From Fomitopsis serialis (lineage: Eukaryota; Basidiomycota; Agaricomycetes; Polyporales; Fomitopsidaceae), in assembly GCF_022376445.1 (NCBI RefSeq), contig NW_025955315.1:1-40836 (forward strand): a DNA stretch of 40,836 nt, given 5' to 3'. Position 1 is the stretch's first letter; each line of letters begins with the position of its first letter. The notes beneath the pieces are model-generated. The model did not search any database and had not been told where the DNA came from. It was given only the letters and a program-made list of their open reading frames with translations. Shown in pieces: positions 9,921-20,122 of the stretch. The position numbers were made by a program, and so were the translations under genes.

Positions 9921-11689
9921 ATGCCTCAGCCCCAAGCCTGCAGGATTCCCCTCGAGCTGGTGGATGAAATATTTCAAAAGCTACCACCCCAAACACGCCA
10001 TCTTTTCAAACACCACAAAATTAACAAAGACGAAGCTCATTGGAATCGTGTTGCTCTGGCAAGATGTGCACACGTGTGTCGCGCGTTCCACGAATCGGCC
10101 GTAAGGGTTCTTTGGAAAGATTTGGAATTGGGTGCCTTTCTCGAAGCCGTCTTACGGAGCCTCGATTATGGCGCCGTCAAGTGGCCTGAGAGGCACCAGG
10201 ACGACTGGGGAGGGGGAGATGCCTCGGACGATGAGGATAATGAAGACGTAGCTGTGGGCGTTGAGCCGGAAAGGTATTTGTACAGCTATGTGAGCTCTGA
10301 ACCAGTGGATCGCGATGCTCTGACTGACTGATATACAAGAAATACTTACCTGGGCCTATCTCTGCTGAAGAATGGGCACGATTCACGCACTATGCCGCCT
10401 TTGTCCGCATCCTCCGCTATGCCCCATTTGTGGAGAGCATCGACCCGACTCTTTTCTTTTTCCTGCAGCAGCATGCGCAGGGGACGCCGCTATTTCCGAA
10501 CTTGCACGAGCTTGTATGGAGTAACGCGACGCCCGAGGTCTTGGCAGTAATTTCACCATCCATTCGCCTACTGGACCTTACAGAAAGCAACGACGACGAC
10601 TACACCTATGCCGAGATGCGCGAATTCTCGTATCGCGCGCGGCGACACGCCTTGAAGGCACTCCTGCCGACCATTCTACGAGGTGCCCCGAACCTTGAAG
10701 AACTCCGGCTACGAACGATGGGACACGAGGTCTTCTGGTTTCCCCTCCAACCAGCACCCGGAGACTGGTTCTTCAATAGAAACATCCGAGTCCTCCACAT
10801 CTCCGAGTCGTGTCGTGCCGTCATGCGAGCCGCCCTTACTGTCATCTCTACAATGAAGGAACTCCTCGAGCTCGGGATCCGCCTCGTCGAATCGGGTCCT
10901 ACGTACGATCTCGAGGATGACGACCTTTCGGACGTGCGAACATTCGAGAATCTGAAACACCTAGAAATCTGGGGAGAAGCGACTGGGGTGGCAACCCTCG
11001 TCGACGCGATTGTTGCACCGAACCTGGAGGATGTGGAAATTATAATCTTCACAGGGCCAGAGGACAGTGATCCCTCCATGGTGGAGGCTGAGCTGTCCAC
11101 GATCTTCAAAACCCTGCCCCTCCGGAATGCGGCAACTCTGCGGAGACTGCGTCTCAGCATATGGTGCCTCTGCGCACCCCTGTTCCCCAGCGAAGTGTCA
11201 ACCGATCCGTCCTTCTCCACCGTCGCGCGTCCACTGCTCGAGCTTCGCCGTCTCCAGGATGTCTGTATTGATCAACGTGTCAGGCGCGGAGCTTTAAACG
11301 TGAGCGCCTCTGCCTTGGCAGCAGCGTGGCCTGCGCTGCGTGCCCTCGCCTTGCCAGAAGTCATCGTCTCCCCCAATGCGCTTCGAGCCATCGCACGGAC
11401 ATGTCCTCGGCTGGAGCAGCTGAAGGTGAAGGCCCTATCACCCGAGTTCCACTACAACCCTTCCCGGTTGGTCGTGGACGACTCATCTCAACCCACCATC
11501 ACTGCAGACTCCCACTCGGACTTAGAGAGACCTGCGCTTCGAGAGTTGTGCGTCGATATACCCCTTAAGGCCGGGTTTCCTGACACGCCCGGCAACATCA
11601 TCCGCTTCCTGAACACGCTGTTCCCGCAGCTTGTCATTCGACGGCCTGAAGATTTGGTAAAATATGATCCAACGGGCCGAGGCGGATGA
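9921..11689 (+). CDS. F-box/LRR-like protein, copy 2 (the open copy)
   Basis: Two exons, 9921-10289 and 10340-11689, are joined across a 50-nt GTGAGC...CAAG intron in phase 0 and encode 572 residues. Residues 9-21 read IPLELVDEIFQKL, a typical F-box start. The F-box continues with LARCAHVCRAFHESAVRVLW near residues 45-65. An acidic linker (DASDDEDNEDVAVG) ends exon 1. Exon 2 begins KYLPGPISAEEWARF and consists of repeated leucine-rich strands such as LHELVWSNATPEVL and LRALALPEV, which fits a leucine-rich substrate-binding part. F-box proteins of this layout usually recruit substrates to SCF ubiquitin ligases; the substrate here is unknown. The C-terminus (RRPEDLVKYDPTGRGG) diverges from the three paralogues and ends about 20 residues early, possibly after a small frameshift near 11,655. 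The other copies are broken, so this may be the only functional member here. Confidence 0.85.
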
Positions 11690-12470
11690 ACTGCTTGGAA
11701 CAGCTAGAAATGGGAATGGGCGAGGCACCGTGGACTTGTGCACATGGTGCGTACGTGGTGAGCACTTCGAAAGCGGTCAAGTTCATTATCGAATGTCAGC
11801 TGAGAGGACGCTTTCATATAGGATGGACAGATCATGTAGTGTGCTGGTGTCCGAGGCGTTGCGCTAGTACGTTAACTCAGTCGGTAAATGATACTGTGGT
11901 GACTTCTTTGTCGGGCGGCCAAGTACTAGCACGTATCTACACCAGTTGCTTAGTATGGTGCTTCCGATGCTGTCAAGACCGCGGGCGATGTGAGTAGAAT
12001 CCGTGTACAAGGCTGAACAGTTTGCAACTCGCCAGGTGAGGCACAGAATCAAAATAATGCATGCAGCTGGCACACTCCCGGGCCGATTGTCGCAGCACAT
12101 CTTGAGCATTGCAGCGACACCGGCAATAACGCGATCAGGTGACCGTGTTGTGCGACGGTGCACAAGAGTCAGACGCGCCATACTCAGCACCGTGGACTCC
12201 TGCAATTGGCGAGGTTCACACTCAGAGTCATTGATGCTGTTATCGGTTTCCTTAGATCTATCGCTAGTCGTGTACATATAAGATCACTTTGTCGGGTTTT
12301 AGTCGACGCTTTGTTCCTCTTCATTCCGCCGCTTTGGTTCTCGCCACCCATTGTACACGAGTGGCCCCTGGATTTACATGTATATATACGGCTCACACTG
12401 CTGAGCCCCTAATGTGATACTCTCGTCTCTCATCCACCCGCGGCGCAAAGTTCCTCTCTGTACAACAACA
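11690..12470 (+). promoter_or_regulatory. Spacer between F-box-like copies 2 and 3, with shared motif and TATA box
   Basis: No gene is recognised between copies 2 and 3. CGATCAGGTGACCGTG starts at 12132, and TATATATA lies at 12381-12388, 83-90 bp before the start codon of copy 3. A short tail of copy 2-like sequence may persist just after 11,689 in another frame. Confidence 0.5.
12132..12142 (+). promoter_or_regulatory. Shared upstream motif, F-box-like copy 3
   Basis: CGATCAGGTGA is followed by CCGTG, as at copy 4. It lies about 329 bp before the start codon. Confidence 0.4.
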
Positions 12471-14293
12471 ATGCTCCCGCTCGAGCTAGTAGACGCGATA
12501 TTCCAACTGCTCTCTCCCCATTGCTTCAAGTACAGTGACGAGGTCTCCGCTGCGCAGACGGCTCTTGCTAGATGCGCGCGGACGTGTCGCACTTACCACA
12601 ATATGGCATCGAGCGTCCTTTGGAGGGGAGAAGATCTCAGCCGCATTTGCACGGCAGTCTTGTCAAATTTCACCATCGGCCGTGTCAAGTGGCCCGCGGA
12701 GGAGGTACATACATTGGAAAGTGGATAGTGAATCGGATGACGATGCGAACGAAGACATGGCTATAGGCGTTGATCCGCGTCATTATCCTCATGTTTATGT
12801 GAGTGGCTACTCGGGGTCGACGAGCTCGCCGTGCTGATCAGCACGTTCAGCATTATCTACCAGGTCCCATCTCTGCGGAGGATTGGTCGCGCTTCGTGCA
12901 CTACGCGAAGTTCTATCGGATTCTCCGCTATCCAGTTGAGGAGACATTAGACTCGTCTGTGTTTCTTTTCCTTCAACAACATGCCCGTGGCAAGCCGCTG
13001 TTCCCTCGGTTGCGTGAACTCAGATGGGAACACGCTACCCCTGAGCTGGTGTCAGTCCTATCGCCGTCTATCCGCGTTCTTTACCTTCTTGATGACCTCG
13101 CTGGAGAGGAGAATGCGTCGCAGCAACTCGAGTTTGGGTACCGGATGCGGCGTCATGCCTTTAAACAGCTCATTCCTGCTGTACTCCAGGGTCTTCCCGA
13201 CCTTGAAGTACTTTTGCTGCGACCACTTGGACACAAATCTTTCTGGTCCCCGTTCACGTCAACGCCAAACAATTGCTTCGTCAACCAGAACATCCGCATC
13301 CTGCACATAGTCGAGTTGTCATCTTGCACCGTCGTGACGGCTGCCCTTGCCGCCATCTCGACCATCTCGAATCTCGCTGAACTCAACATCACCGTCCTCG
13401 GTCCCTACGCATACCACATTGAGGCAGATCCAATGGAATGGTACATACCATCAACTTTCCACTTCCCGAGGTTGAGGCGACTATCTCTAAAGGGCCACAC
13501 AACAAGGGTGGCGGCCCTCGTCGAAGCAATTGCCGCACCAGATCTGGAAGACATAGCACTGAAGACTGTGGATACCACTCTTCCCGGCCGCGAGTATCAA
13601 GACGTGTTGGAGACCGCGCTCTCCGAGCTCTTTGACCGGCTGCGTCGCCAGAACGCGGCATCCCTGCGAGTGTTCAGCTTGATCCTCCATACCATGGCTG
13701 GCATATCTGTGTTCCCCTGTGGAACCACTGCGGACACACCGTTTCCCTACTTCGCACGCCCGCTGCTAGAGATTCGCCATCTCCAGCGCATCACTATACA
13801 ACAGAGCAGCCAGGGCAGTGACGTGAATTCTCCTGCCTTGGTGGCGACTTGGCCAGCACTGCGGTCCCTCAGCTTGCCAGGCACCGAAGCCTCCCCTGAC
13901 TTCCTTCAACTTATCGCGTGCGAATGCCCTCAGCTCGAGCGTCTGGAGGTGAGGAGGCTGTCGAAAGACTTTGTCGACTTCCTCCCACCCACCGTCCCTC
14001 CGTCCCCTCGTGCTGGGAGCGCAGCCCCTGACGCACGACGGACATCTGCTCTTCGACAGCTGCGCACTTCGATTCCCTTGGAGGTACCAGAACCCGAGGA
14101 TGCCACTAAAGTCGCCCGCTTCCTGGATGCTCTCTTTCCACGGCTGAATCCTGGGCAGTGCTCGCTGGGATGCTTCCTCGAAGAGACTCGTAATAATAGA
14201 CTCAAATACCTGTGGAAGTCCAGGGCTCTTGACGTGCTGAAGGAAGTGTCACGGTTGCAGCGAACGCGATGTAAAAGTACGTGTAACTCCTGA
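12471..14293 (+). pseudogene. F-box/LRR-like protein, copy 3, with one frameshift in the linker
   Basis: Exon 1 (12471-12798) starts MLPLELVDAIFQLLSP and has the F-box tail ALARCARTCRTYHN. A 52-nt GTGAGT...TTCAG intron in the family position follows, then exon 2 (12851-14293), which starts HYLPGPISAEDWSRF and is open to CKSTCNS at the end. Between 12,700 and 12,720 the frame changes. The frame that encodes the F-box ends at TAG 12726-12728, while the acidic linker ESDDDANEDMAIGVDP lies one frame over. One extra base, for instance in ACATTGG, explains this. The C-terminus (LDVLKEVSRLQRTR) matches copies 1 and 4 and shows what copy 2 lacks. A single small indel means a sequencing error is possible; if so, this would be a second working gene. 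Confidence 0.75.
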
Positions 14294-14508
14294 CAGGTTC
14301 CTTGCCTTGCTGCCACGCAGTGCGCTGGCATGTTACTTTCCAGTTTGATTTACAAGGACAGATACGGGCTCGTGAATAGGGGCGTTTACACTCGACGCGC
14401 ATAGCATCTGGATTCATCCACGAACAAAACACGTGTACTTATTTACTCAATATGTATGATCTGTTCACTCGCCAGTAGTCGCGCCTTCAGTTGCTTGGAC
14501 GACGGGCG
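14294..14508. other. Short 3' flank of F-box-like copy 3
   Basis: About 215 bp separate the stop codon of copy 3 from the second copy of the duplicated spacer. Nothing is recognised here. Confidence 0.4.
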
Positions 14509-16535
14509 TTGGACGCGAGTGCCTCCCTCGCCGGCTGACTGAATAGAACGAACTTGTGAGAGAAATGGCGAATGGAAGGACGTGCGCACCATCTTCTACG
14601 ATGCCTCCGCTGAATGACTTGTCACAGTTCAAGGCGTACTCATTGAGGCCTGCAGGCAGGCCATCCTAGTACGTGCAGAACACGGCTTCGCCGGTTAGGG
14701 AACTCCTTGGTCGCTTGGCTTGGGTCAACGTTCCACGAGGGAAGGTGGCGAGAACTTGAACTCGGCTGCCGAGACGGGGCTCCCGCGGAATTGTATGCGA
14801 GTCCTTCCCTCGCTGGCTGGCTAAATGGAACAACCTTGACAGAGTATCGGTGAATGGAAGGACGTACGCACCCTCTCGCACAAGGCCTCTACCGACTGAC
14901 CAGAAGCACAGCTCGTCACAACCACTTTTCGTCCAACTCGTACCACATCCGCCGTCGACCTTGCCTACATGGGAGTTGAAGGAGCCTCGCCAGGCAATCG
15001 CGCGTCGTCACCGTCCCCCTGCTCATCGGGGTGAGCGTACGCGGGAGCCTCGTTCCACGTAGCACGATGTCCGAGGTAGCCGCGTAACGTCCACCATACA
15101 GGATGAATCGCCGAAGACGAACCTTCTCCAATCAACGTGCACGCACTCCCGAACTTGAAGAACGATGCATCTTGCTGCGCCACCGTGTGTGCCCCATCGG
15201 TGTCCGTCCGTGCAGCGTGCGTGCGTCTGAAATACCGACAAGAGCTGCCATCCTCGTATTCGCGCGGGGTGTTCGAAAAGGCGACGGCGACTGGGGGCGA
15301 CTGGCTTCGCGCTGACGAGCACCCCGAGGCGAAGCATAAAAGCAAGGGCTGGGGGGGGGGGGGGGGCGACGACGCATCGGTGAGTCGTGCTGTTCATCGC
15401 GTCAGATGATGGAGCACTAACCGCGTGTTGCAGACGGGCTCGAGTGCGACACGCACGATATCAACGTCGTCGGCGTGAGCAGGCGAGGTCCCGTTCGGCT
15501 GACTTTGATCTTCGAGCCTGCTGGTGTCGAAGCTTGCTTACCAGGGATCTTCCTGGCCGCCCTGCCTTGCCGGCCTGCGTCGACGATTGAGGGAAACGAG
15601 CGACTGGGCCTGCGACGCGGGCGTGTGCGGTCGCTGCGGGGTGAGTGGAGACGAAGGCGTGGGCGTCGGTGTCGATCGGAATGTGTCACGTTCAGCGACC
15701 AATGTCCGCGCCAGACGTTGTGGGCGAGTGCGCATAGGCCCTGCAGACGGTCGCAGATGAGGAGCGGGTAGCCTCTGTAAGATCGTACGCATTTGTCGAT
15801 AGTCCTCTGCGTAACACCGTCTGGCGTGTGTTTTCAAGTGACTCGAGCTGGGCGCACCTGTGCGGAGGGGTTCCTATGCGTACTGCGAGGCATGAAGAGC
15901 GCTAGCCAAACTTTGCGCGGTTGTGGATAGTCTGGTAGCACCGTCTGGCGAGCTGTCCGTCGTGCGCTGCCAGTTGGGTCGTACGTGGTTGTCACGGTCT
16001 CGTATGCGATGCCGGACGTACTACGAGCCGCGCGGAACGCGGGGTGTCTGATGAAACGTCTCAGGATGAGAGGTAAGCGTGCAGCGGAGCATGACGTGCG
16101 GAGTTGGTGCTTCCAGGAGTTGGCATGAGTTGAGGCGAGGAGCGAGGATCACGGGCGCTTGTTTGGCAGCGTCGCACAGAACGCGACAGAGCACTGCGAT
16201 GCCCTAGGTATCGCTTCCCACAAGTCAGAAAAGCACGACAAAATGCCTGCGCACCGTTTGGTGCCGCTTTGGAAGGTTACGAATGGCGGGATAAGGATGG
16301 CGGCGGGCTGAGAGGAGTTGGCTGTGGGATTTAGGGGACACGATTTCTCGAAAGATGTGCGCGGTTGAACAAATAAAGGGAGAACGGACCTCTGTAAACT
16401 GAAAATCCGTAGATAGCCTGGCGATGGGAGACAGGTCGTCGAGCGTGTCGAGCGTTAGATTGAGGCAACACGGCAGCCAATGAGACGTGGCGGCGACGCT
16501 GAATAGAGGTGGCGAAGGCCATTCGCGGGGGTATG
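14509..16535. repeat. Duplicated spacer, copy B (~2.0 kb; partner at 7305-9436)
   Basis: This is a direct-orientation copy of the spacer before F-box-like copy 2. It also has a run of exactly 16 G (15351-15366). It lacks about 170 bp found in copy A around 9,165-9,335 and carries small insertions and deletions throughout. It contains one clear internal repeat unit start at 14,737 in addition to the opening unit. The pairing of a spacer with a downstream F-box-like gene supports duplication of a larger block rather than insertion of an unrelated element. Confidence 0.85.
14965..15366 (-). other. Possible exon of an unrecognised gene on the minus strand of spacer B
   Basis: This is the counterpart of the minus-strand frame in spacer A. 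It again follows a 16-base C run plus AG on the minus strand and stays open, with 3- and 6-nt deletions relative to spacer A (for example RYFRRTHAARTD against RYFRHRRTHAARTD). The product is not recognised, and the same caution applies. Confidence 0.2.
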
Positions 16536-16866
16536 TGGTCCACGAGAAGGTGCAGGTGTGCTGCGAGAGAGCGCAAATTACAGGATTCCATGTATCTCAG
16601 AGCAACGCGCGACATGAATACGATCAGGTGACCGTGACTTTTTACGGCGCTACAACCTCCTCTCGTCGTGGTCGTCGTGACAGTGTTGTTGGACTTGGTC
16701 TCTGTCTTGTCCTTCTTGTCGCGTACAATTACTCTTCAATATCTGCAACCTCACCTCAGGCTGCCTAGTGCTCTGTGTGCGTTCAATTGGCGCGGATCTT
16801 GACTGCCAGGCATACACTGTCTCTTCGCCCTCAGTGCTCAGCCGGCCTACATCGGTTCAGCGCCGC
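16536..16866 (+). promoter_or_regulatory. Upstream region of F-box-like copy 4
   Basis: CGATCAGGTGACCGTG begins at 16621, about 240 bp before the start codon, and repeats the word found before copies 1 and 3. No clear TATA box is seen. Confidence 0.45.
16621..16631 (+). promoter_or_regulatory. Shared upstream motif, F-box-like copy 4
   Basis: CGATCAGGTGA is followed by CCGTG. It lies about 236 bp before the start codon, just beyond the right end of spacer B. Confidence 0.4.
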
Positions 16867-18695
16867 ATGTCCCCCTCTCCATGCAGTATTCCGCTCGAGC
16901 TAGTGGACGACATATGCGGACATCTTGCACCACAAACGGGTCACCAACATCTCTACGTCAATGACGAACGGAATCGCCCTGCGAGGACTGCTCTGGCAAG
17001 GTGTGCACGGGTGTGTCGTGCGTTCCACACGTCGGCTGTGAGGGTTCTTTGGAGACGGCTGGAGCTGAGCACCATTTGCGAGGCTGTCTTACGAGACTTC
17101 AGCTCTGGCTGCGTCAAGTGGCCTACGAATGAAGAGGAATTTATGGGAGGACATGAATCAGACGACGAGGCTAACGAGGATATGGCAGTAGGCATTGATT
17201 CATATACCTACCGATATAACTACGTGAGTGATGTGCAAGCAGACTGCGACGACATATACATATTCTGATCAGTGTCCCAGAAATACGTCCCAGGCCCCAT
17301 TTCTGCGGAGGAATGGACACGATTCAAGCACTATGCGCCTTTCGTACGCGTCCTCCGCTACGGAACAGGGGATACCATAGAACCATCCATTTTCCTTTTC
17401 CTTCAGCAGCATGCCCATGGCCAGCCGCTCTTCCCAAATCTGCGCGAACTTGTATGGGAGCATGCCACGCCCGAAATCATATCGGTGACTTCCCCCTCGA
17501 TTCGTGTCCTGCGCCTTCCCGAAGACGTGAATATGAGGGAGAACGGTCATCAGACGTACGAATACGGGTACCGCATGCGGCGACATGCTTTCAAACAAAT
17601 GCTTCCTGCCGTGTTACAGGCCCTCCCCAATCTCGAACAGCTCTACCTACGAAAATTGGCACATGAAGCGTTCTGGTTTCCCTTTTGGCAGTCGGTGCCT
17701 AGCGGCCGTTTCGTCAGCCAGACAATCCGGACCCTCTGCGTTTCTGAATCTCGCCGAGCCCTCAGTCGGGCCGCCCTAGCTGCGGTCTCCACCATCCACG
17801 GCCTCACTGCGCTCGAAATTGATCTGGTCGAACGCAGTGGTACGCATGTCCCTCAGGCGGGCAACGACATGGACGTTCCGCCCATTCGTCCCTTTGAGAA
17901 TCTGAAGCGTCTCTTCCTCAAAGGGGGACGACGGGGGCGGCGGCGGTCATCGATGCGATAGTTGCGCCTGGACTGGAGGACGTGGAGATATGGTATAGAG
18001 GGTTTCTGGAGGAAGGAGGTAACGATGTATTGGCGGTCGTGCTCCACGCGACCTTCGACACGCTGCGTCGCCGAAATGCTGGGTCTCTACGGAAGCTTAG
18101 TCTAGTCGACATCAGGTTCTCTCAACCTCTGTTTACCGGCAGGACGACAACTGCTACGCTGTTCCACCCGGTTGCTCGTCCGCTGCTCGCACTTCAACAT
18201 CTCCAAGACGTCGCGATCGAGGAAGACACCTTTGATATCAATGTCCCTAGCTTGGTAGCAGCATGGCCCACAGTGCGGTCTCTCGACTTGCCATGTCAAT
18301 ATCTTACATTCGACTCGCTGCGTGAAATCGCGCGTACATGTCCTCAGCTCGAGTGTCTGAAAGTGTGGGCTCTAGAGGACGGGGAGGGCACTCTAGATGA
18401 CCTACGCTCCCAGGCCGCTCAGCAGCGCACTTCAAGTTGTTCCGACACGGACAGTGCTCCGGATTCGGAGGCGACAGGGTGTGCGCTTCGAGAGTTGCAC
18501 GTCGACGGATCGCTCTACATCGAGCACCGGTCTGACATCAATATCATCGCTCGCTTTCTGGACTCGCTTTTCCCTCAACTTGACGTTGGGCGCTCTTCGC
18601 AGCCCGTCGTCTTTGATGGGGACGACCCGGAGGACGGCGCTGCAATCATGAAGGAAGTGACGAGGTTGCAACACGCACGACAGAACCAAGTGTAG
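16867..18695 (+). pseudogene. F-box/LRR-like protein, copy 4, with one frameshift
   Basis: Exon 1 (16867-17223) starts MSPSPCSIPLELVDDICGHL, carries ALARCARVCRAFHTSAVRVLW, and ends with the acidic linker ESDDEANEDMAVGIDS. A 57-nt GTGAGT...CCCAG intron in the family position follows. Exon 2 (17281-18695) starts KYVPGPISAEEWTRF. The reading frame breaks in AAAGGGGGACGACG at about 17,920-17,933. Before it the frame reads PFENLKRLFLKG, and after it family sequence (TTGAAAVIDAIVAPGLEDVE) lies in another frame and is open to the stop at 18695. Copy 1 has GGGGCGGACGAC at the same point, so loss of one base fits. The C-terminus ends IMKEVTRLQHARQNQV, close to copy 1. Confidence 0.8.
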
Positions 18696-19275
18696 GGCTC
18701 GTCTGGCCATGGTGGCTGGTTCGCGAGATGGGCACGAGCCCAAGGGGATCCGCCACTGTACCAAGACGTACATTTGCGTCTATGAAAGCATAAGTACCTG
18801 ACGTAGAATCATTATATGACTGATTTGACGACCTACCTGTCGGGTAGATCCTTACATCATCGGTCAGTGTACTTAGCAGCGCTAGCATGCATGTCGGACA
18901 CTTGTCCAGGTCCTCCTCATCTCAACACACTCGGACGAGAGGTACCCACAACGACTTCTCCGGTTGTTCAGCTAATTCTTCTGCTCTGAACTACAACGGT
19001 TGGCATTCTCTGATGAGGACATCTACGGTTTACAGACTAGGTATATCCGAAAGCAAACCCCATGTTTCTTGACAGTCGACGGGAAATTCATTGGACTACG
19101 GCTTGTTGCGTAAGTCCGATTGTCTTTGTCTTGTCTCCGCCAACCTGCTGAAGCTGAAGCTGAAGGCTTGTCAGCCTGCGTCTTCCTGTTCTCGACTGGG
19201 AGGTCTACCATTACCACGGTCGCAGTCTCTCAGATCATCGCGCGGACGCGTACGAGATCTGGGACAATACAATCA
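18696..19275. other. Intergenic, nothing recognised
   Basis: This gap separates the F-box-like array from the metabolic-type genes to the right. It holds a CTGAAG/CTGAAGC triplet run near 19,150. No coding signature was seen. Confidence 0.4.
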
Positions 19276-19501
19276 TCAGCACATCTGTACAGGCAACCAG
19301 CGCTGACATATGGGCGTACCGTCTTCATCCGTGTTCATGGGGTCTATCAGCGATCAGCCCGAGTCAGCGAACGCACTAAGAACTGTAGCACAAGACTGAC
19401 GGACCTGCAACTCGCTTCTCTGGGGTGACCACGGCCGCAGCGTGCGACAGTGCAACGAAGAGGAGGACAGCAAGCGCAAAGAGCGAGGTGCGGGCCTGCA
19501 T
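19276..19501 (-). CDS. Candidate small secreted peptide with a Lys-Arg processing site
   Basis: The minus-strand start at 19501 opens a clear signal peptide (MQARTSLFALAVLLFVALSH, then AAAVVTPEKR). Without splicing the frame ends eleven residues later. With a 61-nt GTCCGT...GATAG intron (19344-19404), which holds a good CTGAC branch site, the peptide continues after KR as VADPMNTDEDGTPICQRW plus six residues ending in Cys, 54 residues in total. A further possible intron (GTACGC...CCCAG) would give a different 49-residue form. Kexin cleavage after EKR would release a short acidic peptide with two cysteines. It lies about 620 bp downstream of the UstYa-like gene, on the same strand. The signal peptide is convincing; the splicing and the coding status of the tail are uncertain, and I know no homologue. 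Confidence 0.35.
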
Positions 19502-20122
19502 GATGACGGCGGTGTACGATGAGTCGAACTCAGCGGGTGTGTCTGTTCGTGCAGGTCCACGCGCGTCGAGGCTTACGCTTCTTATTCTCTCCGGCCGTAC
19601 TGCGGCACACATCCATCTCGGCGCAGTCATGTGTCGCACCGCCGATAACCTCGCAGCATGACTACTTTCAGCTTCGCAGCGCCCGACGCCTGCCTGTTAC
19701 CCCGGTGCGCCCACACTAGTCCGCACTTCCGTGCTACTTTAGTGAGGGAAGGAGGGCTTCCGGCATGTGTGCTTCCCTTTACATACCATGGCAGCATCGC
19801 TCGCCAGAAGTTAATTTGCCAGACTGGCGCGCCGCTGGCTCAGCCGAGTTCCCGTTATGGATCTCGGCGCGGCGCAGATATCGGTGGTACGACAGGCCTT
19901 CTCGAAGTACACCCCGTTTCAGAAAGCCCGAATTGGCACCGCACTGGCTTGTCAGACCTGTTGACTGATAGGACTGTATGAGCTCGTCTTGTAACAATCG
20001 CTGCACGGCCGGTACTGCTGGAGCCCAACATCGAGATGCCGTGCTGCGTAGTCGGTCACTCAAACAACACCTACTTATGACCGTACTGTACACCCCAATC
20101 TGAACTGAAGGGAAGTGATGCC
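19502..20122. other. Intergenic, nothing recognised
   Basis: This is the 3' flank of the minus-strand UstYa-like gene. Short open frames occur without family signature. Confidence 0.4.
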
